Assembly: GCF_001305675.1 (NCBI RefSeq)
Contig: NZ_CP011853.1
Location: forward strand, 2,976,001-3,040,000
Direction of reading: 5' to 3'
DNA from: Gordonia phthalatica
GTDB lineage: Bacteria; Actinomycetota; Actinomycetes; Mycobacteriales; Mycobacteriaceae
Length of the DNA stretch: 64,000 nt
A model generated the notes under the pieces. The model was not told the origin of the DNA. It did no database searches and worked only from the letters and a program-made list of their open reading frames with translations. Shown in pieces: positions 27,995-36,910 of the stretch. Position 1 is the first letter of the stretch. Each line of letters begins with the position of its first letter. The translations under genes and the position numbers were made by a program.

Positions 27995-28759
27995 TCAACA
28001 ACGGCGCAAAGCCTCATCGAGGGTATCCCTCGACGGCGCGTCGACCGGCAGTCCGTAGGCCGCCAGCACACTGATGAACGCGACCGCGTACTGGCAGTGG
28101 AAGGCGCGGAGCGGCGGCATCCACCGGGCTGGTTCGTAGTCGGATTTGGTCTGGTTGCTGTCCGCGTCGACGGCGACGAGGTTCGACGGGTCGTTCGCGA
28201 ACGCCCAGCGTCGGGGCTGCGGCCACGCGGAAGCACCCAGGTCCCACGCCAACGCGAGCGGGACGACGTGGTCGATCTGGACGGCCGCCGACGCGCGGCC
28301 GCGTCGAAAGCTGATGGGCCGACCCGTGTACGGGCTGGTGAGGGAACCGGCTGCGACGGCATCGGGGCACGACTCGGTGGCGGTCCGGGCGGTGACGGCG
28401 AGGTCGCGGGCGAGGATGTCGTTGCGGGTGTCGCAGCCGTTACGACCGCCGCGGACATCGGCCGCATCGGTCCAGGCCGGCCCGAAGGCGTTGCGGTCGT
28501 AGTCGACGTCGTGCGGCGGTCGCCGGTCGAGCACCCGCAATCCCGCCAGTCGTGCGCGCGCCGCAGCGACGACGCGCGCGTCGACCCGCGGAGGTTCGTG
28601 AGGCGTCCCGACACCGGTCGCCACGATCACCGAGACGACGGCGAACACGACGAGCCACGTCCACTGCTTCCCGGTCAGCCGGATGCGTCCCGGCGTCCGG
28701 TGCGACCGGAACCACCGCCGTCGAAAGCCGAATGCACGCCGCATACCGATTGGACGCAC
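27995..28759 (-). CDS. Secreted or membrane-anchored HNH nuclease (DUF1524/GmrSD C-terminal type)
   Basis: 254 residues. A basic N-terminus and one hydrophobic segment (about 32-50) precede the nuclease domain: CDTRNDILARDL, SPYTGRPISFRRG, the catalytic VQIDHVVPLALAWDLGA, and FANDPSNLVAVDADSNQTKSD. These match the family of exported actinobacterial HNH proteins. The active site would face outside the membrane. Start at 28759 (GTG) or 28744 (ATG) is undecided; no ribosome binding site is seen at either. Confidence 0.82.
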   Translation of the reverse strand: MRPIGMRRAFGFRRRWFRSHRTPGRIRLTGKQWTWLVVFAVVSVIVATGVGTPHEPPRVDARVVAAARARLAGLRVLDRRPPHDVDYDRNAFGPAWTDAADVRGGRNGCDTRNDILARDLAVTARTATESCPDAVAAGSLTSPYTGRPISFRRGRASAAVQIDHVVPLALAWDLGASAWPQPRRWAFANDPSNLVAVDADSNQTKSDYEPARWMPPLRAFHCQYAVAFISVLAAYGLPVDAPSRDTLDEALRRC

Positions 28760-28823
28760 GCGGACGGTGTTCGGTTCCGCGACACGCGGAAGCGGCCGCG
28801 CGAGGTCGGTGCTGGATGCGCGG

Positions 28824-29252
28824 TCAGTGCTGGATGTACTGGACCAGGTGCTCGCGTTCGGCTTCGAGTTCGTCTATCGCGCTCTTCACGACGTCGCCGA
28901 TGCTGATGATCCCGACCAGTTCGCCGTTGTCCAGGACCGGCAGATGCCGAATGCGGTGCTCGGTCATCGTGGCGCGCAGGCCCTCGATCTGATCCTCCGG
29001 CGAGCACGTGTGCATCACCGGGGTCATGATCGCCGAGATCGGGCCGTCGAGAATCGACGCACCGGTCGAGTACAGCCGCCGGACCACGTCGCGTTCGGAC
29101 GCGATCCCCTCCAGTCCGCCGCCGTCACCGATCACCACCACGGCCCCGATGTTCCATTCATCGAGGGTCGCGAGCAGGCTGCGCACCGATGCGCTCCCCC
29201 GCACGGTGATGACTCCGCTGCCCTTCTTGCCCAGAATCTGCGATATCCGCAT
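28824..29252 (-). CDS. CBS-domain pair protein
   Basis: 142 residues consisting of two CBS motifs (GVITVRGSASVRSLLATLDEWNIGAVVV; MHTCSPEDQIEGLRATMTEHRIRHLPVLD) and a short coiled tail. Stand-alone CBS pairs bind adenine nucleotides and usually act as energy or redox sensors. RBS GGAGG 6 bases upstream of ATG. The isolated position between recG and the HNH gene gives no further clue. Confidence 0.92.
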   Translation of the reverse strand: MRISQILGKKGSGVITVRGSASVRSLLATLDEWNIGAVVVIGDGGGLEGIASERDVVRRLYSTGASILDGPISAIMTPVMHTCSPEDQIEGLRATMTEHRIRHLPVLDNGELVGIISIGDVVKSAIDELEAEREHLVQYIQH

Positions 29253-29342
29253 GGCCGTCCTCCACCCGTCTGTGAGCTGACTTCGACTCCTCAAGGGTCC
29301 GCCATCTCGGGCGAAAAGACCAGGCCTTGACAGGAGACGGGG

Positions 29343-31619
29343 TCAGGACTTGTCGAGGTAGTCCACGCGTGACGGCAGCAGAATGGAGTGCACCAGGTCG
29401 GCGAGCGCGGTGTGCGCCAGGAGGTCGGGGTCGTCGAGGACGATCTCCTCGGCCAGTTCGCGGGCGTCGGCGATCACCTCGACGTCGTCGAGCAGCGACA
29501 GGAAGCTGAGCGAGCTCTTGCCGCCGGACTGCAGCGATCCGAGGATGTCTCCCTCGCGGCGTTGCGCGAGGTCGACGCGGGCGAGTTCGAAGCCGTCGGT
29601 GCTGGCTTCGACGGCCCGGAGCCGTTCCATGGACTGCCCCATGTCGCCTGCCATCGTCATCAGCAGGCAGAGTCCGGCGTGCTGCCCGCGACCGACGCGA
29701 CCCCGGAGCTGGTGGAGCTGGCTGACGCCGAAGCGTTCGGCGTTGACGATCACCATCATGGTGGCGTTGGGGACGTCGACGCCGACCTCGATGACGGTGG
29801 TCGCGACGAGGACGTCGATCTCGCCGTGGGTGAAGGCGTCCATCACGTCGTTCTTCTCGTCGGCGTGCAGTCGGCCGTGCAGGATGCCGATGCGTCGACC
29901 GGCGAGCGGTCCGCCTTCGAGCTGTTCGGCGAGGTCGAGCACCGAGAGGGTCTCGTCCTCCGCGTCCTGCTCCTTGGCGGACTTCTTCGACTTCTTCGCA
30001 TTGGTCTGCTCGTCGCCGATCTTGGTGCACACCACATACACCTGGCGGCCGGCGTCGATCTCCTCGTTGGCGCGGGTCCAGGCGCGGTCGACCCACTTCT
30101 GGTTCCGCATCGGGACGACGCTGGTCTTGATGGGCTGCCGTCCGCGCGGAAGTTCGGTCATCACCGAGGTGTCGAGGTCGCCGAAGGTGATCATCGCGAC
30201 GGTCCGCGGGATCGGGGTGGCCGTCATGACCAGGAAGTGCGGCCGGGTGTCGTCGCGTCCCTTGCCGCGGAGGACGTCGCGCTGCTCGACGCCGAAGCGG
30301 TGCTGCTCGTCGACCACCACCATGCCGAGGTCGAAGAACTCGACGTGCTCCTCCAGGAGGGCGTGGGTGCCGATGACGATGCCCGCCTCACCGGTGACCG
30401 CATCCAGGAGTACTTGTCGTTTGGCGGCGGTGCCGAGTGAACCCATCAGCAGTCCGATGCGCGTCGCCTTGTCTGCGGCTCCGAGCTCGCCCGCCCGGGC
30501 GAGGTCGCCGAGCATCGTCATGACCGTCCGATAGTGCTGGGCGGCGAGGACCTCGGTGGGCGCCAGGATGGCGCACTGGTGTCCGTTGTCGACGACGCGG
30601 AGCATCGCGAGGAGGGACACGAGTGTCTTACCGGAACCGACCTCGCCCTGCAGCAGGCGGCTCATCGGGTGCTCGTCGGCGAGGTCCTCGCCGATCTCGA
30701 GGAGGACGTCCTTCTGCCCGTCGGTCAGTTGGAAGGGCAGTCGGGCGAGGAGTTCGTCCTCGAGGCCGCCGGGGACGTGGCGGCACGGATGCGCGGCTTC
30801 GACGACGGCGCTGAACCGGCGTCGGGCGAGTTCGGTCTGGACTGCGAGCGCCTCGTCGAACTTGAGTCGGGCACGAGCGGCCTCGATGTCGTCGAGCTTC
30901 TCCGGCAGGTGGACGCGGTGGATGGCCTCGTCGCCGGTCATGAGGCCCCGCTCGTCGCGCTGCGCCGCGGTGAGCGCGTCTTCGGCGGGTGCGGTGTCGG
31001 CGAGCACCTGGCGGACGGCTCGCCAGATCTCCCACGTCTGCACGTCTTTGGTGGCCGGGTACATCGGGATGATGTCGCGGGAGAAGTTGGCGACGTCGTC
31101 GGCCGACGCGGTGGACCCGTGTCTACTTTTGCCGTCTCCGTCGTCGGCGCCCTCGGCGTACATCTCGCCGATCATCGCGGCGTTGCCGACGACGTCGATG
31201 CCGTCGTCCTCGGGCATCACCATCCAGTCGGGATGCGACAGCTGCACCTGGTTCTGGAACAGTTTGACGGTGCCCGCCATCGCGACGCGCGTCCCGGGCT
31301 TGAGGACCTTCTGAATCCAGCGGGCGTTGAAGAAGCTGGCCTCGTAGTTGGCGCGGCCGTCATTGACGACGACCTTCAGGAACTGGCCGTAGCGGCGCTT
31401 CATCTGGATCATCTGCGCCTTCTGGATGCGCCCGATGACGGTGATCCACTCCCCCGGCTCGGGTCGTTCCGATTCGGTGAGGTGCCCGCGCCGGATGTAG
31501 CGACGCGGCACGTAGCGGAGGAGTTCACCGACCGTGGTCAGTTCCAGTCCGTGCAGCTTCGTGAGCAGTGCCGGATCGATCGACGACTCGCTGAGCGGGG
31601 AGGCGGTCGTCAGCATCAT
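29343..31619 (-). CDS. recG: ATP-dependent DNA helicase RecG
   Basis: 758 residues. N-terminal wedge/OB domain (ITVIGRIQKAQMIQMKRRYGQFLKVVV), Walker A GEVGSGKT, DEQH box (VVVDEQHRFGVEQRD), motif III TATPIP and C-terminal helicase motifs QLHQLRGRVGRG. Reverses stalled replication forks. An insertion of about 20 residues near residue 155 (EMYAEGADDGDGKSRHGST) and a Lys-rich insertion near 540 (NAKKSKKSAKEQDAEDE) distinguish it from E. coli RecG. ATG overlaps the stop of the DAK gene. Confidence 0.97.
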   Translation of the reverse strand: MMLTTASPLSESSIDPALLTKLHGLELTTVGELLRYVPRRYIRRGHLTESERPEPGEWITVIGRIQKAQMIQMKRRYGQFLKVVVNDGRANYEASFFNARWIQKVLKPGTRVAMAGTVKLFQNQVQLSHPDWMVMPEDDGIDVVGNAAMIGEMYAEGADDGDGKSRHGSTASADDVANFSRDIIPMYPATKDVQTWEIWRAVRQVLADTAPAEDALTAAQRDERGLMTGDEAIHRVHLPEKLDDIEAARARLKFDEALAVQTELARRRFSAVVEAAHPCRHVPGGLEDELLARLPFQLTDGQKDVLLEIGEDLADEHPMSRLLQGEVGSGKTLVSLLAMLRVVDNGHQCAILAPTEVLAAQHYRTVMTMLGDLARAGELGAADKATRIGLLMGSLGTAAKRQVLLDAVTGEAGIVIGTHALLEEHVEFFDLGMVVVDEQHRFGVEQRDVLRGKGRDDTRPHFLVMTATPIPRTVAMITFGDLDTSVMTELPRGRQPIKTSVVPMRNQKWVDRAWTRANEEIDAGRQVYVVCTKIGDEQTNAKKSKKSAKEQDAEDETLSVLDLAEQLEGGPLAGRRIGILHGRLHADEKNDVMDAFTHGEIDVLVATTVIEVGVDVPNATMMVIVNAERFGVSQLHQLRGRVGRGQHAGLCLLMTMAGDMGQSMERLRAVEASTDGFELARVDLAQRREGDILGSLQSGGKSSLSFLSLLDDVEVIADARELAEEIVLDDPDLLAHTALADLVHSILLPSRVDYLDKS

Positions 31620-33268
31620 TCGACGCCGACCTGCAGCAGGTCGCTGGACTGTCCCGCCTCGTACAGTGCCAGCTCGATGCCCGCGTAGTGGGTGCGCACG
31701 TGGTTGGAGATGGCTTCGCGCGCCTCGTCGTCGAGGTCGCGGCCGGCGAGAACTGTGACCATCTCACCGCCGGTCGCGAGCATCAGGTCCAGCAGTGCGG
31801 TGGCGGCCTGTTTCTGCTCGGGTGCGATCACCAGGACGTCGGAGCCGATCAGCCCGAGGGTGTCGCCGATGTCGCAGGTCCCCGCGAGGGTCATCATCTT
31901 GCTGTTGGACCGCATCAGCGAGCCCCACCGGGTACCCGCCGCAGCCTCGGCCATGGCGAAGGCGTCGACGTCGGACTCCTCGTCGGGTTCGTGGACGGCC
32001 AGCGCAGACAGGCACTGCACCATCGACAGGGTCGGCAGGAAGACCACCGACCGCTGCGGCGAGCGCGCCTCGGCGCCCACCTGGACCAGATCCTGCGACG
32101 ACATCATGCCGTTGCCCATCACGATCACGTGGGCGCTGTCGGCGGCACGGATGGCCTCCGACAGCGTCGCCGGGTGCACGCCGTGGTCGGCGCGGACGAC
32201 GGACGCGCCGGCTTCGGTGAAGAGCTCCTCCGCGCCGTCGCCGATGACGAGGGCGACCACCGCCCGCTTGTACCGCGGCGGCGGGTCGTTGGCTCCGGGC
32301 GCGGACCGGATGGCATCGAGCGCGAAGCAGCTGATCCGGATGTCCGACAGGCAGCCGAGGGCGACGCCGGCCTCGACGGCCGCACCTGGCTCGTCGGTGT
32401 GGACGTGGACGGAGAAGCGCTCGGAGTCGGTGGAGCTGTCTCCGACGATGACGATCGAGTCGCCGAGCTCACCGAGCCGGTCGCGCAGCGCGCTGATCCG
32501 CGATCCGTCGGTCGTCTCCAGGAGGTACATGACCTCGAAGTCGGTGTCGCCGGCACCTGCGCACTCGCCGTTGTCGTGGCCGGTGAGGCCGCCGCCCGCG
32601 GTCAGGATGCCGCGGTAGGCGCGGCGCTTGTTCGCGACGCCGGTCACCACCAGGACCATCGCATCGGCCATCACCAGGAACCCGCGGGCACCCGCGTCGA
32701 CGACCCCCGCGCTGGCGAGCTCCGGCATCTGCTCCGGGGTCAGCTCCAGGGCTTCGGCGCAGTCGTCGGCGACGGCGCGCGCAAGGTCGGCGGGCGACCC
32801 CTTCACGTTCGCGGATGCGCTGTCGGCGGCCACGGTGAGGACGGTGAGGACGGTGCCCTCGCGCGGTTGACTCACCGCGCGGCGGGCGGCGAGCGCGGCG
32901 AGACGGAGGCCGTTCTTGACGAGCCGGTTGAAGTCGGGGTCGTTCTCGGCGACGGCGAGGTCGGCGGCGTCGGCCAGGCCGATGAGGACCTGCGACAGGA
33001 TGACGCCCGAGTTGCCGCGGGCGTTGGAGACGGCCGCGTCGGCGAGGGCGCGGGTCACCACCTGGAGGTCTGAGTGGTCGGCCAACTCGTCGAGGGCGGC
33101 CACCGCACCGGCCATGGTGTGGGCCATGTTGCTGCCCGTGTCGGAGTCGGGGATCGGGAAGACGTTGAGCGCATTGATCTCCGACCGCATGGCTTCGAGT
33201 CCGTCGGCGCACGACTGCGCCCAATCGCGAATGAGCTGCGGATTGATCGATGTGCTGCCGTCACCCAT
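31616..33268 (-). CDS. DAK-domain protein, FakA-like fatty acid kinase subunit
   Basis: 550 residues. N-terminal DhaL-type ATP-binding domain with LNVFPIPDSDTGSNMAHTM (the paired Asp that hold Mg-ATP) and NARGNSGVILSQVL; middle and C-terminal domains as in FakA/YloV. FakA phosphorylates fatty acids held by DegV/FakB proteins, and a DegV protein is at 12888-13736. From memory the M. tuberculosis counterpart is annotated as two genes (Rv2974c/Rv2975c); here it is one intact frame. ATG at 33268; a GTG 12 bases further upstream is possible. Coupled to recG. Confidence 0.88.
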   Translation of the reverse strand: MGDGSTSINPQLIRDWAQSCADGLEAMRSEINALNVFPIPDSDTGSNMAHTMAGAVAALDELADHSDLQVVTRALADAAVSNARGNSGVILSQVLIGLADAADLAVAENDPDFNRLVKNGLRLAALAARRAVSQPREGTVLTVLTVAADSASANVKGSPADLARAVADDCAEALELTPEQMPELASAGVVDAGARGFLVMADAMVLVVTGVANKRRAYRGILTAGGGLTGHDNGECAGAGDTDFEVMYLLETTDGSRISALRDRLGELGDSIVIVGDSSTDSERFSVHVHTDEPGAAVEAGVALGCLSDIRISCFALDAIRSAPGANDPPPRYKRAVVALVIGDGAEELFTEAGASVVRADHGVHPATLSEAIRAADSAHVIVMGNGMMSSQDLVQVGAEARSPQRSVVFLPTLSMVQCLSALAVHEPDEESDVDAFAMAEAAAGTRWGSLMRSNSKMMTLAGTCDIGDTLGLIGSDVLVIAPEQKQAATALLDLMLATGGEMVTVLAGRDLDDEAREAISNHVRTHYAGIELALYEAGQSSDLLQVGVE

Positions 33269-33407
33269 GGCCAGAGGCACTCTCCACCCACTTTCCTGTC
33301 CCCGCCGGGCGAGCCGACCGTCTACGCCAACCGTGTGTCTGAGATTACCGTCTGCCTCCGACAGGCACCGTCGGACAGTGCCCCGCGGCGACCGCGGGCG
33401 ACCCGAT

Positions 33408-33436
33408 TTGGTCACGATGGGTTTCACGGTTACTCT
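33408..33436 (+). promoter_or_regulatory. Candidate promoter for rpmB
   Basis: TTGGTC and TACTCT separated by exactly 17 bases, ending 87 bases upstream of the rpmB ATG in the divergent intergenic region. Confidence 0.45.
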
Positions 33437-33523
33437 TGTCAAGTTGCCGATCGACGCGGCGCGCCTTGCAGCGCTCACGACCGGCTGACCACTGACCACG
33501 ATTTTCTATCAAGGGAGTTCGAA

Positions 33524-33715
33524 ATGGCTGCCGTATGTGACGTTTGCGGTAAGGGCCCTGGCTTCGGCAAGTCGGTCTCGCACTCGCACCGGCGCACCAA
33601 CCGGCGCTGGAACCCGAACATCCAGTCCGTGCGCGTTGAGGTTGCCCCCGGCAACAAGAAGCGCCAGAACGTGTGCACCTCGTGCCTCAAGGCGGGCAAG
33701 ACCGTCAAGGCCTGA
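33524..33715 (+). CDS. rpmB: 50S ribosomal protein L28
   Basis: 63 residues. Zinc-binding (C+) form with CDVCGKGP and CTSCLKAG, plus the family segment SHRRTNRRWNPNIQ. RBS AAGGGAG lies 6 bases before ATG. It is monocistronic, with a terminator 20 bases after its stop. Since actinobacteria often carry a C- paralogue under zinc control, the C+ form here would be the zinc-replete one. Confidence 0.98.
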   Translation: MAAVCDVCGKGPGFGKSVSHSHRRTNRRWNPNIQSVRVEVAPGNKKRQNVCTSCLKAGKTVKA

Positions 33716-33735
33716 ATCTCTTAGATTCTCGCGAT

Positions 33736-33762
33736 TCGCCGTCCGGCAGTGCCGGGCGGCGA
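33736..33762 (+). terminator. Terminator after rpmB
   Basis: Stem TCGCCGTCCGGC / GCCGGGCGGCGA with one G-U pair around AGT, followed by TTTCGTCGTT. Confidence 0.7.
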
Positions 33763-33835
33763 TTTCGTCGTTCTGTGGAATCGGATTCCGACCGGTGAGT
33801 GATCCCTACTCGTTCCGCACGGACCGAGCGTTCCG

Positions 33836-33841
33836 TAAGGT
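33836..33841 (+). promoter_or_regulatory. Possible -10 element of a leaderless enoyl-CoA hydratase transcript
   Basis: TAAGGT ends 7 bases before the ATG at 33849 and no ribosome binding site is present. Confidence 0.4.
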
Positions 33842-33848
33842 ACCCGGC

Positions 33849-34637
33849 ATGGCTTCCGATCTGATTCATGTCGACGACAACGGCGTCCTCACCCTCACCC
33901 TCTCGACCGCGGCGGCGGGCACCTCGCTCGACCACGGGCTGGTCCTCGAGGCGCGTGACACGTTGCGCGCGGTGGTGCGCGGTGCCATCGACGCCGACGC
34001 CGTCCTGCTGCGCGGCGACGGGAAGAACTTCTGCGCAGGCGGCAACGTCGCGAAGTTCGGTTCGGCCGACGACCGTTCCGACTACCTGCGCGGCCTGGCT
34101 GACGATCTCCACTCGGCCATCGGCTTCCTCTACGAGACGCAGTTGCCCGTGGTCGCCGCCGTCAAGGGCTGGGCGGCCGGCGCGGGCATGAGCCTGGTGC
34201 TGCACGCCGACGTCGCGATCGGCGGACCGGCCACCAAGATGCGCCCGGCGTACCCGGGTATCGGGCTCTCACCCGACGGCGGGATGTCGTGGCAGCTCCC
34301 CCGCGTCGTCGGCGCGGCGCGCGCCCGCTACATCATCATGACCGATCAGATCCTCGACGCCGACCAGGCGCTGAGCATGGGCATCCTGTCCGAGATCGTC
34401 GACGACGACGCCGTCGAGCAGTCCGCCTACGACCTGGCGGCGCAGCTCGCCGCGGGCCCCCGCGGCTCGCACCGCGCCATCCGCACCCTGGTCCACGAGA
34501 GCGCCACCCGCTCGCTCACCGACCACCTGGCGGCCGAGGCCGCGACCATCGCGGGACTCAGCGTCACCGCCGAGGGCGTCGAGGGAGTCGACGCGTTCCT
34601 GGCGAAGCGGAAGGCCGACTACCGCGGCGTGCGGTAG
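33849..34637 (+). CDS. Enoyl-CoA hydratase/isomerase family protein
   Basis: 262 residues, crotonase fold. Oxyanion-hole segments LLRGDGKNFCAGGNV and VKGWAAGAGMSLVLHADV are intact. The second catalytic region reads YPGIGLSPDGGMSW, with Asp where hydratases usually carry the second Glu; this resembles isomerase-type members such as PaaG. Exact substrate unknown. Converges on ung with one base between the stop codons. Confidence 0.88.
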   Translation: MASDLIHVDDNGVLTLTLSTAAAGTSLDHGLVLEARDTLRAVVRGAIDADAVLLRGDGKNFCAGGNVAKFGSADDRSDYLRGLADDLHSAIGFLYETQLPVVAAVKGWAAGAGMSLVLHADVAIGGPATKMRPAYPGIGLSPDGGMSWQLPRVVGAARARYIIMTDQILDADQALSMGILSEIVDDDAVEQSAYDLAAQLAAGPRGSHRAIRTLVHESATRSLTDHLAAEAATIAGLSVTAEGVEGVDAFLAKRKADYRGVR

Positions 34638-34638
34638 G

Positions 34639-35316
34639 TCAGGGCAGGCGCCAGTCCACCGGCTCGCCGCCGATGTCGAGGAGTTCGGTGTTGGCGCGCG
34701 AGAAGGGTCGGGAACCGAAGAACCCGCGCGACGCCGACAGCGGCGACGGGTGCACCGACTCGATGGTCGGGACGTCGGGCAGCCACTCGGCCGTTCTGCG
34801 GGCGTCGTTGCCCCACAGGATCGCGACCAGCGGCTCGTCGCGGGCGGCGAGTGCCTTGATGGCACACTCGGTGACCGCTTCCCACCCCTTGTTGCGGTGA
34901 GACGCGGGCTGACCGGGCATGACGGTCAGCACGCGGTTCAGGAGCAGCACGCCCTGCTCGGCCCACGGCGTCAGATCGCCGGTCGACGGCTTCGGGTAGC
35001 CGAGGTCCTCGCAGTACTCCTTGTAGATGTTCTGCAGGGACCGCGGAATCGGCTGGACGTCGGGCGCCACCGAGAAGCTCAGGCCCACCGCGTGGCCGGG
35101 CGTCGGATACGGGTCCTGACCGACGATCAGGACGCGGACGTCGGCGAAGGGCTGCGTGAACGCGCGCAGCACGTTCTTCCCGGCCGGGAGGTAGTGGCGA
35201 CCCGCGGCGTTCTCGGCGCGCAGGAACTCGCCCATCTCCGCGACCACTGGCTCCACCGGACGCAGGGCGGTGGCCCAGCCGGGATCGATCAGTTCGGAGA
35301 GCGGTTTCGCGGTCAT
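34639..35316 (-). CDS. ung: Uracil-DNA glycosylase
   Basis: 225 residues, family 1 UDG. Catalytic motif A GQDPYPTPGHAVGLSFS with the water-activating Asp, and motif B HPSPLSASRGFFGSRPFS. Removes uracil from DNA. ATG lies 2 bases after the stop of the gamma-carbonic anhydrase gene, so co-transcribed with it and probably with thiL. The order thiL-ung is shared with M. tuberculosis. Confidence 0.98.
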   Translation of the reverse strand: MTAKPLSELIDPGWATALRPVEPVVAEMGEFLRAENAAGRHYLPAGKNVLRAFTQPFADVRVLIVGQDPYPTPGHAVGLSFSVAPDVQPIPRSLQNIYKEYCEDLGYPKPSTGDLTPWAEQGVLLLNRVLTVMPGQPASHRNKGWEAVTECAIKALAARDEPLVAILWGNDARRTAEWLPDVPTIESVHPSPLSASRGFFGSRPFSRANTELLDIGGEPVDWRLP

Positions 35317-35318
35317 GC

Positions 35319-35840
35319 TCAGTCGAGCCTCCGCAGGCTCTGCCGGTAGTACTGCGCGTTCTGGTAGTACAGCTCCACGTTCTGGTCCAGGTGGCCCTCG
35401 GGCACCTGGTAGCCTTCGCGGATCTTGGCGGGCACACCGAGCGCCATCGAACGCTCCGGCACCTCGAAACCGTAGGGCACCACGGCGCCCGCACCGATCA
35501 CCGAACCCGAGCCGATCACCGATTTGTTCAGCACGATGGAACCGGAGGCGACGAGGACGTCGTCGCCGATGGTCGAGCCCTCGATGTGCGCGTTGTGGCC
35601 GACCACGCAGCCCGAGCCGAGAACGGTGGCGTCGACGAACGTGCAATGGATGACGGTGCCGTCCTGAATGTTGCTGCGGTCGCCGATCGTGATGGTGCCG
35701 TAGTCGCCGCGCAGCACGCAGCCGGGCCAGATGGAGACGCCGTCGCCGAGCGTCACGGCGCCGATCACCGTCGCGTCGGGGTGAATGAAAACGTCTTTGC
35801 CGAGGGTCGGCTCACGATCGCCGAGTGCGTAGACAGCCAT
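35319..35840 (-). CDS. Gamma-carbonic anhydrase family protein
   Basis: 173 residues of left-handed beta-helix (hexapeptide) repeats. The His ligands appear in TVIHCTF and VVGHNAHIEG, consistent with a trimeric zinc or iron gamma-CA-like site. True carbonic anhydrase activity is unproven for many members. Its start is 17 bases after the thiL stop. Confidence 0.9.
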   Translation of the reverse strand: MAVYALGDREPTLGKDVFIHPDATVIGAVTLGDGVSIWPGCVLRGDYGTITIGDRSNIQDGTVIHCTFVDATVLGSGCVVGHNAHIEGSTIGDDVLVASGSIVLNKSVIGSGSVIGAGAVVPYGFEVPERSMALGVPAKIREGYQVPEGHLDQNVELYYQNAQYYRQSLRRLD

Positions 35841-35857
35841 GCAGCGATCTAATCAGG

Positions 35858-36829
35858 TCAGGTGTCGGTGAACGACTGCCACCCGCGGATCTCCCCGACC
35901 GGCGCGTCGTCGATCCACGCGCCGGCCTCGCCCGCGGACACCCGTCCGATCACCGTCCACCCGGCGGGAACCGAGCCCGGCGCGAAGGTCGCGAGGAGTT
36001 CGTGCTCCTCCCCTCCGCCGAGCGCCCACCGCAAGGGATCCACGCCGAGCGCACGGCCGAGTCCGGCGAGACCGCGGGCCTGCGGGACCCGCGCGGAGTC
36101 GACGTCGAGCCGCACCTGCGAGGCCGCGGACAGGGTGATCAGCTCCTCGACGAGGCCGTCGGAGACGTCGGTCATCGCGTGCGCGCCGGCGAGTGCGGCG
36201 ACGCGCCCCTGCGCCAGGTCCGGTTGCGGCAGCCGATAGTCCTCGACCAGGGACGGATACGCGTCCAACAGGTCGGGCTGCGCACCGTGCTCGACGGCCG
36301 CCAACGCGGCCAGTCCACCGGCAGGGCCGCCGAGGGGCCCGGAGACCGCGAGGACGTCGCCCGCTCGCGCGCCGGACAGAGCGACCGCGTCGGTCCCGTC
36401 GAGCACCCCGAGCGAGGTCACCGTCAGCACCACCTCGGCCGACGACACCAGATCGCCGCCGAGGACCCGGGCGCGGTAGGCGTGCGACTGCGCGACGATG
36501 CCCGCGTTCACCTCCAGGACGCGGTCGACGGGGGTGGTCGGCGGACATCCGATGGAGACGACCACACCGGTCGGAACGCCGCCCATCGCGGCGATGTCGG
36601 CGGCGCTCTGCACCACGGCGCGCGCACCGATCTGGCGGGGGCTGGACCAGTCGAATCGAAAGTGCCGTCCGGCGACGGCGGTGTCGGTGCTGACGACCAC
36701 CGGTCCGGTCGGCGCGAACACCGCGGCGTCGTCGCCGGAGCCGATCACCACGTCGCCGGGACCCGTCTTCGCGGCCGCGGTGAACATCGCGATCAACGCG
36801 CGCTCGCCGACCTCGCCCACCGTCTTCAC
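35858..36829 (-). CDS. thiL: Thiamine-monophosphate kinase
   Basis: 323 residues. GSGDDAAVF and VSTDTAVAGRHFRFDW hold Mg-ATP; LGGDLVSS and MTDVSDGLVEEL follow. Phosphorylates thiamine monophosphate to the diphosphate cofactor, which acetolactate synthase encoded at 61.9-63.8 kb needs. GTG at 36829 (VKTVGEVGERALI) is the most likely start; GTG at 36820 is possible. Divergent from the DUF3515 gene. Confidence 0.95.
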   Translation of the reverse strand: MKTVGEVGERALIAMFTAAAKTGPGDVVIGSGDDAAVFAPTGPVVVSTDTAVAGRHFRFDWSSPRQIGARAVVQSAADIAAMGGVPTGVVVSIGCPPTTPVDRVLEVNAGIVAQSHAYRARVLGGDLVSSAEVVLTVTSLGVLDGTDAVALSGARAGDVLAVSGPLGGPAGGLAALAAVEHGAQPDLLDAYPSLVEDYRLPQPDLAQGRVAALAGAHAMTDVSDGLVEELITLSAASQVRLDVDSARVPQARGLAGLGRALGVDPLRWALGGGEEHELLATFAPGSVPAGWTVIGRVSAGEAGAWIDDAPVGEIRGWQSFTDT

Positions 36830-36910
36830 GGCTGCGATGCTACCGCCCCGACGCGACACGCCCGCACCTGCGATTTCCCGCAGACCCGGGTGATCGATAA
36901 GACTGGCAGC

